A stretch of 64,000 nt of DNA, taken from NCBI GenBank assembly GCA_022575985.1, contig JAKSXM010000107.1, positions 5,456,001 to 5,520,000 of the forward strand, given 5' to 3'. The notes under the pieces are model-generated. The model was not told the DNA's origin. It did no database searches and worked only from the letters and a program-made list of their open reading frames with translations. Origin of the DNA: Anagrus nilaparvatae. Taxonomy: Eukaryota > Arthropoda > Insecta > Hymenoptera > Mymaridae. The position numbers and the translations under genes were made by a program. This document shows, piece after piece, positions 1 through 9,539 of the stretch; within the stretch, counting starts at the first letter, position 1; every line of letters begins with the position of its first letter.

Positions 1-141
1 CTTATGTTTGAGAGTAAACATTTTTTCAGATGTTTATTTCCTGTCTTTCGGCTTAGTTAATTAAGGCACATGAGATTATTAGTTAGTAAGCTAAATAGCT
101 TATAAGATATAAAATCAAAACATTTTCTACTTTTTTCTATT

Positions 142-961
142 TCAAGTAAGGGGATTCTTAATGCTTTGTTTCGAGTTTTGCTCTTCACTTGTAATAAACA
201 ATTGATTTAAATGATCATAATTATATCCAAGTGCTTCCATGAAAAATGATTGTCCTATGGATAGAATTTTATCATATTCATTATTAAAGATAATTTTAGT
301 AATATTATTTTGAAAATTTATTAATTTCCTAATATGGTTACAGTGGGTACTACTCCATGCAATTATCCCATACGTGGTCAAGGAGGATTCCCGCCATCGT
401 CGACGTTTATGTCAAATATGGTGGGAACCCTTCGACGGGTCAGCAGTATGATCTCAGTTTTCGGGATCGCGAGCTGGAGTTCGTATTCGCCCATCCAGAG
501 GTTGATCTATCTCATGAATTGATCCAGCTTCTGTTGGGCCTTTTCTTTCCCTATAACCTTTATGGTTAATGCCACGTCGTCCACGTACCCGATCAGGGAG
601 ACTCCTTCGGGGAGGTCAACGCGCAGCAAGCCACCGTAATAGGCATTCCACAGGTCAGGTCCTAGAACCGACCCTTTGTCAATGTCCGTGCTTAACGCCC
701 TTTCCCGCCTACCATCGAGCGACAGCAGCCTTTGGTCCCGCAGGTAATCCTTTGTTGAAGGCGTTTTAAACATCCAAAGTTACCAATAGGGCGTCCATAC
801 GATTCGCGCATTGCATGGCATTTATTAATCGTATTTTTAATAGGTTTATTAAAGTTTATTAATTTATCTAATGTTACGCCTAAATATTTAACTTCGATTT
901 TTGTTATAATTTCTACATCATTCACAGTTATTTTTGGGGCTGGTTCAATGTCATGTTTTCT
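142..961 (-). pseudogene. Non-LTR reverse-transcriptase tail, interrupted by R1 fragment (left arm)
   Basis: This is the mirror of 8320-9138. Two coding pieces of the same kind of element, the region after the RT catalytic core of a jockey/CR1-like non-LTR retrotransposon, lie at about 961-811 (a KYLGVTLD-type motif) and 381-142 (a YGIIAWSS-type motif followed by a leucine-rich tail). They are separated by about 430 bases of more GC-rich R1-type sequence. Both pieces lack the catalytic core and the element cannot be functional. Compared with the right arm there are two amino-acid differences in the 79-residue tail. Confidence 0.65.
375..810 (-). pseudogene. R1-type reverse-transcriptase fragment (left arm)
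   Basis: The minus strand encodes an internally deleted RT segment with the R1-clade signature GSVLGPDLWNAYY followed by a YVDD catalytic box. After the in-frame stop that closes the 507-773 ORF, an R1-like continuation with an IPKTEIILLTRR-type stretch is still legible. The segment is visibly richer in G and C than its surroundings, marking it as an insertion. Only about 90 residues of a roughly 1,000-residue ORF2 remain, so it is dead. Confidence 0.7.
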
Positions 962-1228
962 GCAAAAAAGTATCAGTTAACTTGCTAAATTTTTATTCTT
1001 TGAATTTTATTCTTCATCAATATTAATAAAACAATTTGATTTTTTCAAGAGTATTTGATGTTGAATGTAATATGTTTTTCTCCAATGTTCTAAGCACAGA
1101 GATTTTTCAAATAAGGCAATTTTTATATTTAAATCAGTAATGAGAATTTTTCTTAACTTAAATATGTGCCGACACGGAAGACCCATGGAATTGAAATCGT
1201 GACAACTACAAGAATAGATTGCTACAGT

Positions 1229-1771
1229 CTAAGCAAAATTTGGATATTTTGCTTCTGTTACAAATTCATTTCTTTTGTAATTGAATATACGAAAAGTAAC
1301 TTTGTCCATGCGATCATATTGATTTTGTACGTGGTTAAAACTAAATGGTGTTAAATAATTTTGAAACTTTAAAAGTGTCTCATTAATTTTGAAAATAATG
1401 GGTAACTTCAGAATAATTTTTCCTGCTTCGGAATCTATTTCCGCAGATCGAAATTTATGAAATTTTAATAATTTTTTAAAAATTTCAGTAAAATACATGC
1501 GTTGATGGTTTGTAGATTCCTTGAAAAATCTGATCTTGGCTTCAGTGCGGTTTTTCGTGTGATTATTAAAATTACAATTGGTCATATTAAATACCACCCA
1601 TTCGTGACGAATTGGGTGCCAATTTTTTTCGAAGTAATCAACAGCTGATTTTGGGGCATTTCGCTTAAAATCTTCATACAGCAAATTATAAATTTCATCT
1701 GAAGCACTGTAAAGCATACCTCGAGATATTTTCAGGCAGTAATTTATCTCTTCTTCGTTTATATTTAGTTC
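1229..1771 (-). pseudogene. MULE/SWIM-type transposase-like exon (left arm)
   Basis: The minus strand holds an open frame of 162 codons from the first ATG (1717) to the stop at 1229, open a further 18 codons upstream to about 1771. The block NWHPIRHEWV followed by a NRTEAKIRFFKE-like helix resembles the C-terminal part of MULE-transposase/ZSWIM-type proteins of insects, where a similar NWxPIRxEW motif precedes NxTNNRxESFN. The upstream edge looks like a splice acceptor (a pyrimidine run then CAG). It is identical in protein sequence to 7564-8052. Assignment rests on motif memory, so it is moderate at best. Confidence 0.45.
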
Positions 1772-2398
1772 TTTGTAGTTGAATCAGTCACCCAGCTGCA
1801 AAAAAATTCTATTGAAAAATTAGTAATTTTTGCTGCATTTAAAATATTAGGTTTTTTATGATTTTATTATTTTTTTTTTTAATTTTTAATTTATTTATTT
1901 GTATTTTATCCATGAAATACATTTATTCATTGTTAATTAATCATTTTTTGCTGATCATTTTAGATACTATTAAATTTAATATTGGATTTAAAAAGCTTCT
2001 TTAAGTGTGCCCCCCCCCTTATGCCCTTACCGCTGGGAAATTGTTTTCAAAAATATTTAAATTTTAAAATATTCAAATAAATAATTATTATTCAAATATT
2101 TAATAAATAACCATTAAAAGTTAAAAATTATATTATATGATAGTTTAAATATATAAGTTTAAATATATAATGAAAATATATAATACATAATGAAAACTTT
2201 ACCTGTTCATCAAACGCGTGAGCATCACATGCAACCAATTTTCTTAAATAAAAATGATCTCCTACTATGGATAATAAAAAATGCAGTTCACCATAGTAGA
2301 TTGTGAGTATGACTATCAACATAGAGCAGTAAATACCTTGATTTATTGTTTAAATCATTTTTAAGTATTCTGCTGTTCTTTTTGGAATTGGCGCAGTT

Positions 2399-2810
2399 TC
2401 ATATTTCAAGTCTTGAATTCAAATCTCCTATTATGATGACTCTTTGGCTTGAATTTAGTAGAAGGACGAGTGTAGTTTCAACCATCTTATTTTGTGGCAG
2501 GTAAGCGCTGAATAAATGTACATTACCTATTTTGATGCTGATTATTTCGATTTCACTATTGTTGTTGATTTGAATTTTTAAGTGCTTAATGGTATTTTTT
2601 ACTAGAATTAAACTACCTCCACCTGGATTTTTGGTTACTGTTTTGGAGCGGTGGTCTACCAATTCTGTAGTGTGTGTATCCTGGTAGATTACAATTTTTA
2701 CAAGTAAATTTAGTTTCATTGACTGTTACAATATCAAAATTATGATGTTCTATAAAGCTTTTTAGCTCAATAGATTTATCTTGTAGTCCATTGGAGTTCC
2801 AATGAGCAAT
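2399..2810 (-). pseudogene. Jockey-type endonuclease domain relic (left arm)
   Basis: Mirror of 6471-6882. On the minus strand the segment opens with an IAHWNSNGLQ block, the usual start of the apurinic-type endonuclease domain of jockey-clade ORF2, followed by VNETKF, a frameshift, then GGGSLILVKNT, FSAYLPQNK and VIIIGDLNSR blocks. The GDLN motif is the catalytic Asp/Asn block of the domain. The frame is broken once and the RT that should follow is missing. Confidence 0.7.
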
Positions 2811-3045
2811 TTTAAAGTTGTTGAATAATTTTTATAATTAAATCGATATAAAATATCGATATAAAATCATCCATAAGTATTTCACATATGACTAGCAATT
2901 TCTCCGCCTTGCTTTTGCAGTTCTGTAATTTTCCGCATAATGATTTAACTTATGCAATCATATCTTTGAGATTGCGTAGGTAACTAAGTTTGGTTAATTG
3001 AAAATTACCAAAAAATCCTATTTTATAATATTGAGCCCTGCGTTT

Positions 3046-3537
3046 CTAGGCCCAAAAGGCCCATTGGAAAGAACGGAGGGTAGTCGGCATGTTTTTTAAA
3101 CATAACAAACTTAACCATAAGCATTTGGTATAATTTGGTGTTCCAAATGTATTGAACTCCCCTTGTAAATGCTTATCCTTTTCATGTTCAGGTCTATGTG
3201 AGAAATATTGGATATTTCCTACTTTTCTAAGTCCTGATGTAACTATGTTATGATGCTCTATTTTGCTGGGAAAAATTTTCAACCCAGATTTTGTAAACTG
3301 GAAATTCACATCTGGATCTAATTTAGCTCTTAAGTTTTCAGTATATTGAACTGGGTCAGTAATCTGTGATGTAATGACAATTGGAGGAATTTTACACTTG
3401 AACTTTTCTTTTTGCGTTTCCTCAATGTCGCTGATATCGCTGGCAGAAGAACCGCTAATACTTTGTCTGTCTTGTAAGCCATTTTTATTTTTTTTCTCTT
3501 TGATTTGAATTATTAGACTTCTTTTTTCTTTTTCCTC
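3046..3537 (-). pseudogene. Jockey-type ORF1 (gag) fragment crossing the arm boundary
   Basis: One open frame of about 163 codons runs on the minus strand from about 3537 to the stop at 3046. Its first part (3393-3537) is polar, with runs of Ser, Asp, Glu and Lys; its second part has a KIPPIVI block and FTKSGLKIFPSKIEHHNI, typical of the nucleic-acid-binding ORF1 protein of jockey-like elements. No CCHC zinc knuckles remain, so the 3' part is lost. The frame continues smoothly past the inner end of the inverted repeat at 3392, while the right-arm copy stops there. Confidence 0.65.
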
Positions 3538-3620
3538 CCGAGTTTCTCTCTATCTTTAAGTTTTACAGAGAGACAGTAAATAAAATAATTTTAAGCAAAT
3601 TATTTTTTGGCCTTAAAAAG

Positions 3621-4766
3621 GGCCGATAGTTCAAGAGATTTCGAAACGAAAATGTCCTATGGAAAAATCGGAAATATTCATTCCCTTTTGAGATACGGAG
3701 GCCAGAAGTGTAAAAAAGTTAAAAAATTATTTCGCTGATACAGAAGACGTAAGTAAAAGATTTTGCTTGTCGGGATTACCGTATAATGAATCAAGATTGG
3801 GTTTCAATATGTTTTATGGGTCACTGATTCTAATAATGATGTTCCTAAAAACCCAAACGTATGTGTTAGCCCTTAAAGGGCAAAAATGATCCTTTAAAGG
3901 GTTTCTAAGTACAAATCATAAATGCTTACATCATAACTCAAACTATATGATATTATGGAGACTAAATTCGATAATGGTCGTCACGAAACCCAAATGGTTT
4001 ATGAAGAGCTCTGAAAGGGCTACATTGCCCTTTTTAAGTCTTTTTCTTGTAAAATTCTTGAGAACAATGTAAAGAACTCAAGATAAAAACTTTTTGGGTG
4101 GCAAAATTACTTGACTACGTTCTGAAAATCCTAACAGTATTTCTAAAGCACTTATAGGGCAAAGTTGCAATTTTTAGGGCTTACTAAGTATGAATCATTA
4201 ATAACTATATTACTTACTTAAACTGTACGATAGTTACATCAATAGATTCAAAGAGTATGGTCCCAAAAACCTAACGGTACATGTGTAGCCCTGGAAGGGA
4301 AAAGTAGCCCTTTTCAGGGTTTCTTATATATAAACCGTTATTTGAAGTTAATAATAACAAAATTAAGTTAACAAAATTAGGCCCTTAAGGGCAAACACAT
4401 ACGTTTGGGTTTTTAGGACCATCATTATTGGAATCAGTGACCTAAAAAACATATAGCCTGAGTTATGATGTAAGCATTTATTATTTGTACTTACAAACCC
4501 TTAAAAGGGCCATTTTTGCCCTTTAAGGGCTAAAACATTTTAGGAACAACATTATTAGAATCAGTGATCCATAAAACATATTGAAACCCAATCTTGATTC
4601 ATACGGTAATTTCTGCAAGTAAAATCTTTTACTTACGTCTTTTGTATCAGCAAAATAATTTTTTTACTTTTTTACACTTCTAGCCTCCTTATCTCAGAAG
4701 GGAATGAATATTTCCGATTTTTCCATAGGTCATTTTCCATTCAAAATCTCTTGATCTATCGATTCC
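3621..4766. repeat. Inner foldback element with repeated AAGGGC blocks
   Basis: The outer ends are inverted copies of each other: 3621-3960 matches 4766-4385 in reverse complement with scattered mismatches (for example the TATGGAAAAATCGGAAATAT block near 3659-3678 and its complement near 4710). Between them, segments of roughly 130-170 bases that include AGCCCTTAAAGGGC-like palindromes and a TTACATCATAACTCAAACT-like stretch recur near 3860, 4010, 4140 and 4290. No coding capacity is seen. It looks like a non-autonomous foldback element. Confidence 0.7.
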
Positions 4767-5597
4767 CAAAGTTTGAAGAAAATCGAACCATTTTGCAATT
4801 TTCCAATGCTAATGGTGCGGGGTCCTTTGCTTAATTCTACCATTCATTATTTACAATATTTACATTCAAATGAATCTTATCATTAGTGATTTTGATTCAT
4901 TTGGCAAAAATGCATCGTTTCATTTTTATCTAAGTTTGACGTTTTTCTAAGTATTTAAATTAAAAGTCCGGGAGGTGGCGACCTCCGAACTACTTGTACA
5001 AGATTTTAATCAACCGGTAAATATGTTTGATTTATATTTAGCGGGCTCGATTTTATCGAATTATATTTGATTTTCTCATTTTACCCTTCATACACGGATG
5101 TTCCCCGTTTCTGTACCCTACAGTACCAAGAAATAAACTAACAGAAACTGAATTTCACATGGTGAACACAGTTCTACTCGTCCTTAGCTATTAGTTTTTT
5201 AATTTCTAACTGGAATTTCTAAAAATCTTTGTACGAATTAAACTTTAACTTTGGGGTTTTTGCTTGTTTGACAGGTTTTGAAAATTTTAGAACGTACCCC
5301 GAAACACACTTCAATACAAAATTATTGTCTGTTATTTCCCACCGTTTGTTTATAAAGTTCTTAATGGGACCACCAACATTATAAGAAGAAAGGATTTCTT
5401 ATGTGCTTGCTGGCCCTTTGGACGGTTGTTACTGTTGTTGTATTGTCGGTTGTATGGCGTTCTTCAGTTGTAAGATTTTCTATCTTTTTGTAGGCCTCGA
5501 CCGGAAAAATTCTGGTTGTTCCTGCCTACCAAACCGTTTCTTTGTTCTATAAAATCAGGCTTCTAACTTGAGCTTGAAGTTTGAAGCTTGGTTTTGC

Positions 5598-5807
5598 TTA
5601 GTTTTTTGGCTTTGCTGGACTCGATGGCTTTGGTTTACCTAATTCATTAGCAGATTTAATTATTGAATTTATATCCTTCATCTTATCAGGAAGATTAGGA
5701 CCAAAGGGATGCTTGTCAGTTTCCTGTTCAAGCAGTACGCTTTTTTTGATATAGTCTTGTACCACAGGTGTAATAGCATCCCTGTGAGACAAAGTTTGCT
5801 AATAGAA
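5598..5807 (-). CDS. Unassigned ORF or exon, Lys/Pro-rich C-terminus
   Basis: A minus-strand frame of about 69 codons opens at a possible splice acceptor (TTCTATTAG, near 5808-5816) and ends at 5598. The product is acidic-basic mixed and finishes with a KPKPSSPAKPKN tail. I do not recognise it. It lies in the single-copy spacer between the arms and could be the last exon of an element gene or a chance frame; nothing around it argues for a host gene. Confidence 0.2.
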
Positions 5808-5890
5808 AACAATACAAATAGTTTTATATAGTGAGGGTTTATTTACAATAAAGAAAAAAGGCAAGAAAATAATTTTATAAAAGAAAATAA

Positions 5891-6235
5891 ATTCCTCCAA
5901 TTGTCATTACATCACAGATTACTGACCCAGTTCAATATACTCAAAACTTAAGAGCTAAATTAGATCCAGATGTGAATTTCCAGTTTACAAAATCTGGGTT
6001 GAAAATTTTTCCCAGCAAAATAGAGCATCATAACATAGTTACATCAGGACTTAGAAAAGTAGGAAATATCCAATATTTCTCACATAGACCTGAACATGAA
6101 AAGGATAAGCATTTACAAGGGGAGTTCAATACATTTGGAACACCAAATTATACCAAATGCTTATGGTTAAGTTTGTTATGTTTAAAAAACATGCCGACTA
6201 CCCTCCGTTCTTTCCAATGGGCCTTTTGGGCCTAG
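5891..6235 (+). pseudogene. Jockey-type ORF1 fragment (right arm)
   Basis: This is the copy of 3046-3390, open from the arm boundary (ATT CCT CCA) to the stop at 6233-6235. It keeps the FTKSGLKIFPSKIEHHNI core and differs from the left copy at one Glu/Gln position near 5942. It has no start codon of its own because the arm begins inside the frame. Confidence 0.65.
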
Positions 6236-6470
6236 AAACGCAGGGCTCAATATTATAAAATAGGATTTTTTGGTAATTTTCAATTAACCAAACTTAGTTA
6301 CCTACGCAATCTCAAAGATATGATTGCATAAGTTAAATCATTATGCGGAAAATTACAGAACTGCAAAAGCAAGGCGGAGAAATTGCTAGTCATATGTGAA
6401 ATACTTATGGATGATTTTATATCGATATTTTATATCGATTTAATTATAAAAATTATTCAACAACTTTAAA

Positions 6471-6882
6471 ATTGCTCATTGGAACTCCAATGGACTACAA
6501 GATAAATCTATTGAGCTAAAAAGCTTTATAGAACATCATAATTTTGATATTGTAACAGTCAATGAAACTAAATTTACTTGTAAAAATTGTAATCTACCAG
6601 GATACACACACTACAGAATTGGTAGACCACCGCTCCAAAACAGTAACCAAAAATCCAGGTGGAGGTAGTTTAATTCTAGTAAAAAATACCATTAAGCACT
6701 TAAAAATTCAAATCAACAACAATAGTGAAATCGAAATAATCAGCATCAAAATAGGTAATGTACATTTATTCAGCGCTTACCTGCCACAAAATAAGATGGT
6801 TGAAACTACACTCGTCCTTCTACTAAATTCAAGCCAAAGAGTCATCATAATAGGAGATTTGAATTCAAGACTTGAAATATGA
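6471..6882 (+). pseudogene. Jockey-type endonuclease domain relic (right arm)
   Basis: Starts with IAHWNSNGLQ at 6471, continues through VNETKF and a YTHYRIGRP block, shifts frame near 6640, and resumes with GGGSLILVKNT, AYLPQNK and IIGDLNSR before a stop at 6880-6882. After the stop, remnants of the domain's C-terminal part may persist to about 6990 in other frames. The domain normally nicks target DNA for element insertion; here it is broken by the frameshift and truncated before the RT. Confidence 0.7.
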
Positions 6883-6958
6883 AACTGCGCCAATTCCAAA
6901 AAGAACAGCAGAATACTTAAAAATGATTTAAACAATAAATCAAGGTATTTACTGCTCT

Positions 6959-7083
6959 ATGTTGATAGTCATACTCACAATCTACTATGGTGAACTGCAT
7001 TTTTTATTATCCATAGTAGGAGATCATTTTTATTTAAGAAAATTGGTTGCATGTGATGCTCACGCGTTTGATGAACAGGTAAA
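6959..7083 (+). pseudogene. Possible exon ending at a GT donor (right arm)
   Basis: A short open frame ends with DAHAFDEQ directly before a good donor site (CAG|GTAAAG at 7078-7083), and the next recognisable coding block (7510-8052) is preceded by a good acceptor. The two could be exons of one MULE/SWIM-type gene, with an intron of about 400 bases that includes a C-run at 7264-7271. I do not recognise the peptide itself. The mirror copy is at 2198-2322. Confidence 0.3.
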
Positions 7084-7509
7084 GTTTTCATTATGTATTA
7101 TATATTTTCATTATATATTTAAACTTATATATTTAAACTATCATATAATATAATTTTTAACTTTTAATGGTTATTTATTAAATATTTGAATAATAATTAT
7201 TTATTTGAATATTTTAAAATTTAAATATTTTTGAAAACAATTTCCCAGCGGTAAGGGCATAAGGGGGGGGGCACACTTAAAGAAGCTTTTTAAATCCAAT
7301 ATTAAATTTAATAGTATCTAAAATGATCAGCAAAAAATGATTAATTAACAATGAATAAATGTATTTCATGGATAAAATACAAATAAATAAATTAAAAATT
7401 AAAAAAAAAAATAATAAAATCATAAAAAACCTAATATTTTAAATGCAGCAAAAATTACTAATTTTTCAATAGAATTTTTTTGCAGCTGGGTGACTGATTC
7501 AACTACAAA

Positions 7510-8052
7510 GAACTAAATATAAACGAAGAAGAGATAAATTACTGCCTGAAAATATCTCGAGGTATGCTTTACAGTGCTTCAGATGAAATTTATAATTTGC
7601 TGTATGAAGATTTTAAGCGAAATGCCCCAAAATCAGCTGTTGATTACTTCGAAAAAAATTGGCACCCAATTCGTCACGAATGGGTGGTATTTAATATGAC
7701 CAATTGTAATTTTAATAATCACACGAAAAACCGCACTGAAGCCAAGATCAGATTTTTCAAGGAATCTACAAACCATCAACGCATGTATTTTACTGAAATT
7801 TTTAAAAAATTATTAAAATTTCATAAATTTCGATCTGCGGAAATAGATTCCGAAGCAGGAAAAATTATTCTGAAGTTACCCATTATTTTCAAAATTAATG
7901 AGACACTTTTAAAGTTTCAAAATTATTTAACACCATTTAGTTTTAACCACGTACAAAATCAATATGATCGCATGGACAAAGTTACTTTTCGTATATTCAA
8001 TTACAAAAGAAATGAATTTGTAACAGAAGCAAAATATCCAAATTTTGCTTAG
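7510..8052 (+). pseudogene. MULE/SWIM-type transposase-like exon (right arm)
   Basis: Open for about 180 codons up to the TAG at 8050, of which 162 follow the ATG at 7564. The NWHPIRHEWV block and the following Asn/Arg-rich helix resemble the region after the DDE core in MULE-type transposases and the ZSWIM proteins derived from them. The acceptor-like TTTTTTTGCAG lies at 7475-7485. The catalytic DDE region is absent. The same family is represented by an independent fragment at 34886-35050. Confidence 0.45.
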
Positions 8053-8319
8053 ACTGTAGCAATCTATTCTTGTAGTTGTCACGATTTCAATTCCATGGGT
8101 CTTCCGTGTCGGCACATATTTAAGTTAAGAAAAATTCTCATTACTGATTTAAATATAAAAATTGCCTTATTTGAAAAATCTCTGTGCTTAGAACATTGGA
8201 GAAAAACATATTACATTCAACATCAAATACTCTTGAAAAAATCAAATTGTTTTATTAATATTGATGAAGAATAAAATTCAAAGAATAAAAATTTAGCAAG
8301 TTAACTGATACTTTTTTGC

Positions 8320-9138
8320 AGAAAACATGACATTGAACCAGCCCCAAAAATAACTGTGAATGATGTAGAAATTATAACAAAAATCGAAGTTAAATATTTA
8401 GGCGTAACATTAGATAAATTAATAAACTTTAATAAACCTATTAAAAATACGATTAATAAATGCCATGCAATGCGCGAATCGTATGGACGCCCTACTGGTA
8501 ACGTTGGATGTTAAAACGCCTTCAACAAAGGATTACCTGCGGGACCAAAGGCTGCTGTCGCTCGATGGTAGGCGGGAAAGGGCGTTAAGCACGGACATTG
8601 ACAAAGGGTCGGTTCTAGGACCTGACCTGTGGAATGCCTATTACGGTGGCTTGCTGCGCGTTGACCTCCCCGAAGGAGTCTCCCTGATCGGGTACGTGGA
8701 CGACGTGGCATTAACCATAAAGGTTATAGGGAAAGAAAAGGCCCAACAGAAGCTGGATCAATTCATGAGATAGATCAACCTCTGGATAGGTGAATACGAA
8801 CTCCAGCTCGCGATCCCGAAAACTGAGATCATACTGCTGACCCGTCGAAGGGTTCCCACCATATTTGACATAAACGTCGACGATGGCGGGAATCATCCTT
8901 GACCACGTATGGGATAATTGCATGGAGTAGTACCCACTGTAACCATATTAGGAAATTAATAAATTTTCAAAATAATATTACTAAAATTATCTTTAATAAT
9001 GAATATGATAAAGTTCTATCCATCAGACAATCATTTTTCATGGAAGCACTTGGATATAATTATGATCATTTAAATCAATTGTTTATTACAAGTGAAGAGC
9101 AAAACTCGAAACAAAGCATTAAGAATCCCCTTACTTGA
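8320..9138 (+). pseudogene. Non-LTR reverse-transcriptase tail, interrupted by R1 fragment (right arm)
   Basis: Copy of 142-961. The first part (about 8320-8470) has the EVKYLGVTLDKLINF block that follows the RT palm in jockey/CR1-like elements; the second part (about 8905-9138) has TYGIIAWSS and a leucine-rich tail. The alternative frame after 9100 stays readable to about 9220, suggesting a late frameshift. Between the two parts sits the R1-type insert. Confidence 0.65.
8471..8905 (+). pseudogene. R1-type reverse-transcriptase fragment (right arm)
   Basis: An open frame at 8465-8773 holds LLVTLDVK, then jumps past the fingers region to a DYLRDQRLLSLDGRRERAL block, GSVLGPDLWNAYYG and a YVDD box; an R1-like continuation is readable after the TAG at 8771. 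LLVTLDVK next to the later block means an internal deletion. Base composition is clearly richer in GC than the flanks. Confidence 0.7.
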
Positions 9139-9279
9139 AATAGAAAAAAGTAGAAAATGTTTTGATTTTATATCTTATAAGCTATTTAGCTTACTAACTA
9201 ATAATCTCATGTGCCTTAATTAACTAAGCCGAAAGACAGGAAATAAACATCTGAAAAAATGTTTACTCTCAAACATAAG

Positions 9280-9539
9280 ATATGAGCATATGATACTTTC
9301 AATCTTAAATTGGTTAGCATCTTTTATCTCTTTTCTTTTAAATATTTATTTAAAAAGCGCAAAGGTATATCACTGCATCACAAATCTAATTAGGACTAGC
9401 TAAGATTTATAAATTATAATTTAAATTATTTATTATTATAATATTATTTTTTTGATTTCTTTATATTGAACTAATATGTATTTATGTATTAGATTTTTGA
9501 TTATTAAGGGCCATACACGGCATTTGCCCCTTTGAGTAA
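9280..9539. other. AT-rich stretch, no feature seen
   Basis: Between the end of the visible right arm and the DIRS relic I see no coding frame, no inverted repeat and no element end. Confidence 0.5.

Larger units (their letters stand above)
1..3392. repeat. Left arm of giant inverted repeat
   Basis: This arm reads as the reverse complement of 5889-9279. Position x pairs with 9280-x up to about 770 and with 9281-x beyond it, so one single-base indel separates the arms there (a T run near 768-772). Every open frame in this arm recurs on the opposite strand of the other arm with only a few substitutions. The arm begins at or before base 1, so its outer end is not visible. It carries relics of jockey-type and R1-type elements and a MULE/SWIM-type ORF. 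Confidence 0.95.
3393..5888. other. Spacer of the giant inverted repeat
   Basis: About 2.5 kb of sequence found only once between the two arms. It contains the 5' part of a jockey ORF1 (3393-3537), a smaller inverted repeat (about 3621-4766), a featureless AT-rich stretch (4770-5590), and one unassigned ORF (5598-5807). Confidence 0.8.
5889..9279. repeat. Right arm of giant inverted repeat
   Basis: Mirror copy of 1-3392. Similarity starts sharply at 5889, in the middle of a jockey ORF1 frame, and can be followed to 9279, which pairs with base 1. Whether it goes on past 9279 cannot be judged because the left partner is outside the window. The few differences between arms (for example at 8496, 8506 and 8514 against 785-767, and near 8808) show that these are two distinct copies and not one sequence read twice. 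Confidence 0.95.

Noticed and set aside
4307..4322. AGCCCTTTTCAGGGTT resembles the histone 3' stem-loop
   Set aside because: The outer stem pairs poorly, there is no histone gene near it, and similar AGCCCTT…AAGGG blocks recur through the foldback element, so it is part of that repeat.
7927..8115. Small frames repeated in both palindrome arms on the reverse strand
   Set aside because: Shadow of the MULE/SWIM-type ORF; repetition only reflects the arm duplication.
1..9279. The palindrome as a pure assembly or read-chimera artefact
   Set aside because: Not fully excluded, but the arms differ by an indel and several substitutions, and the spacer is unique sequence, which argues for two real copies.
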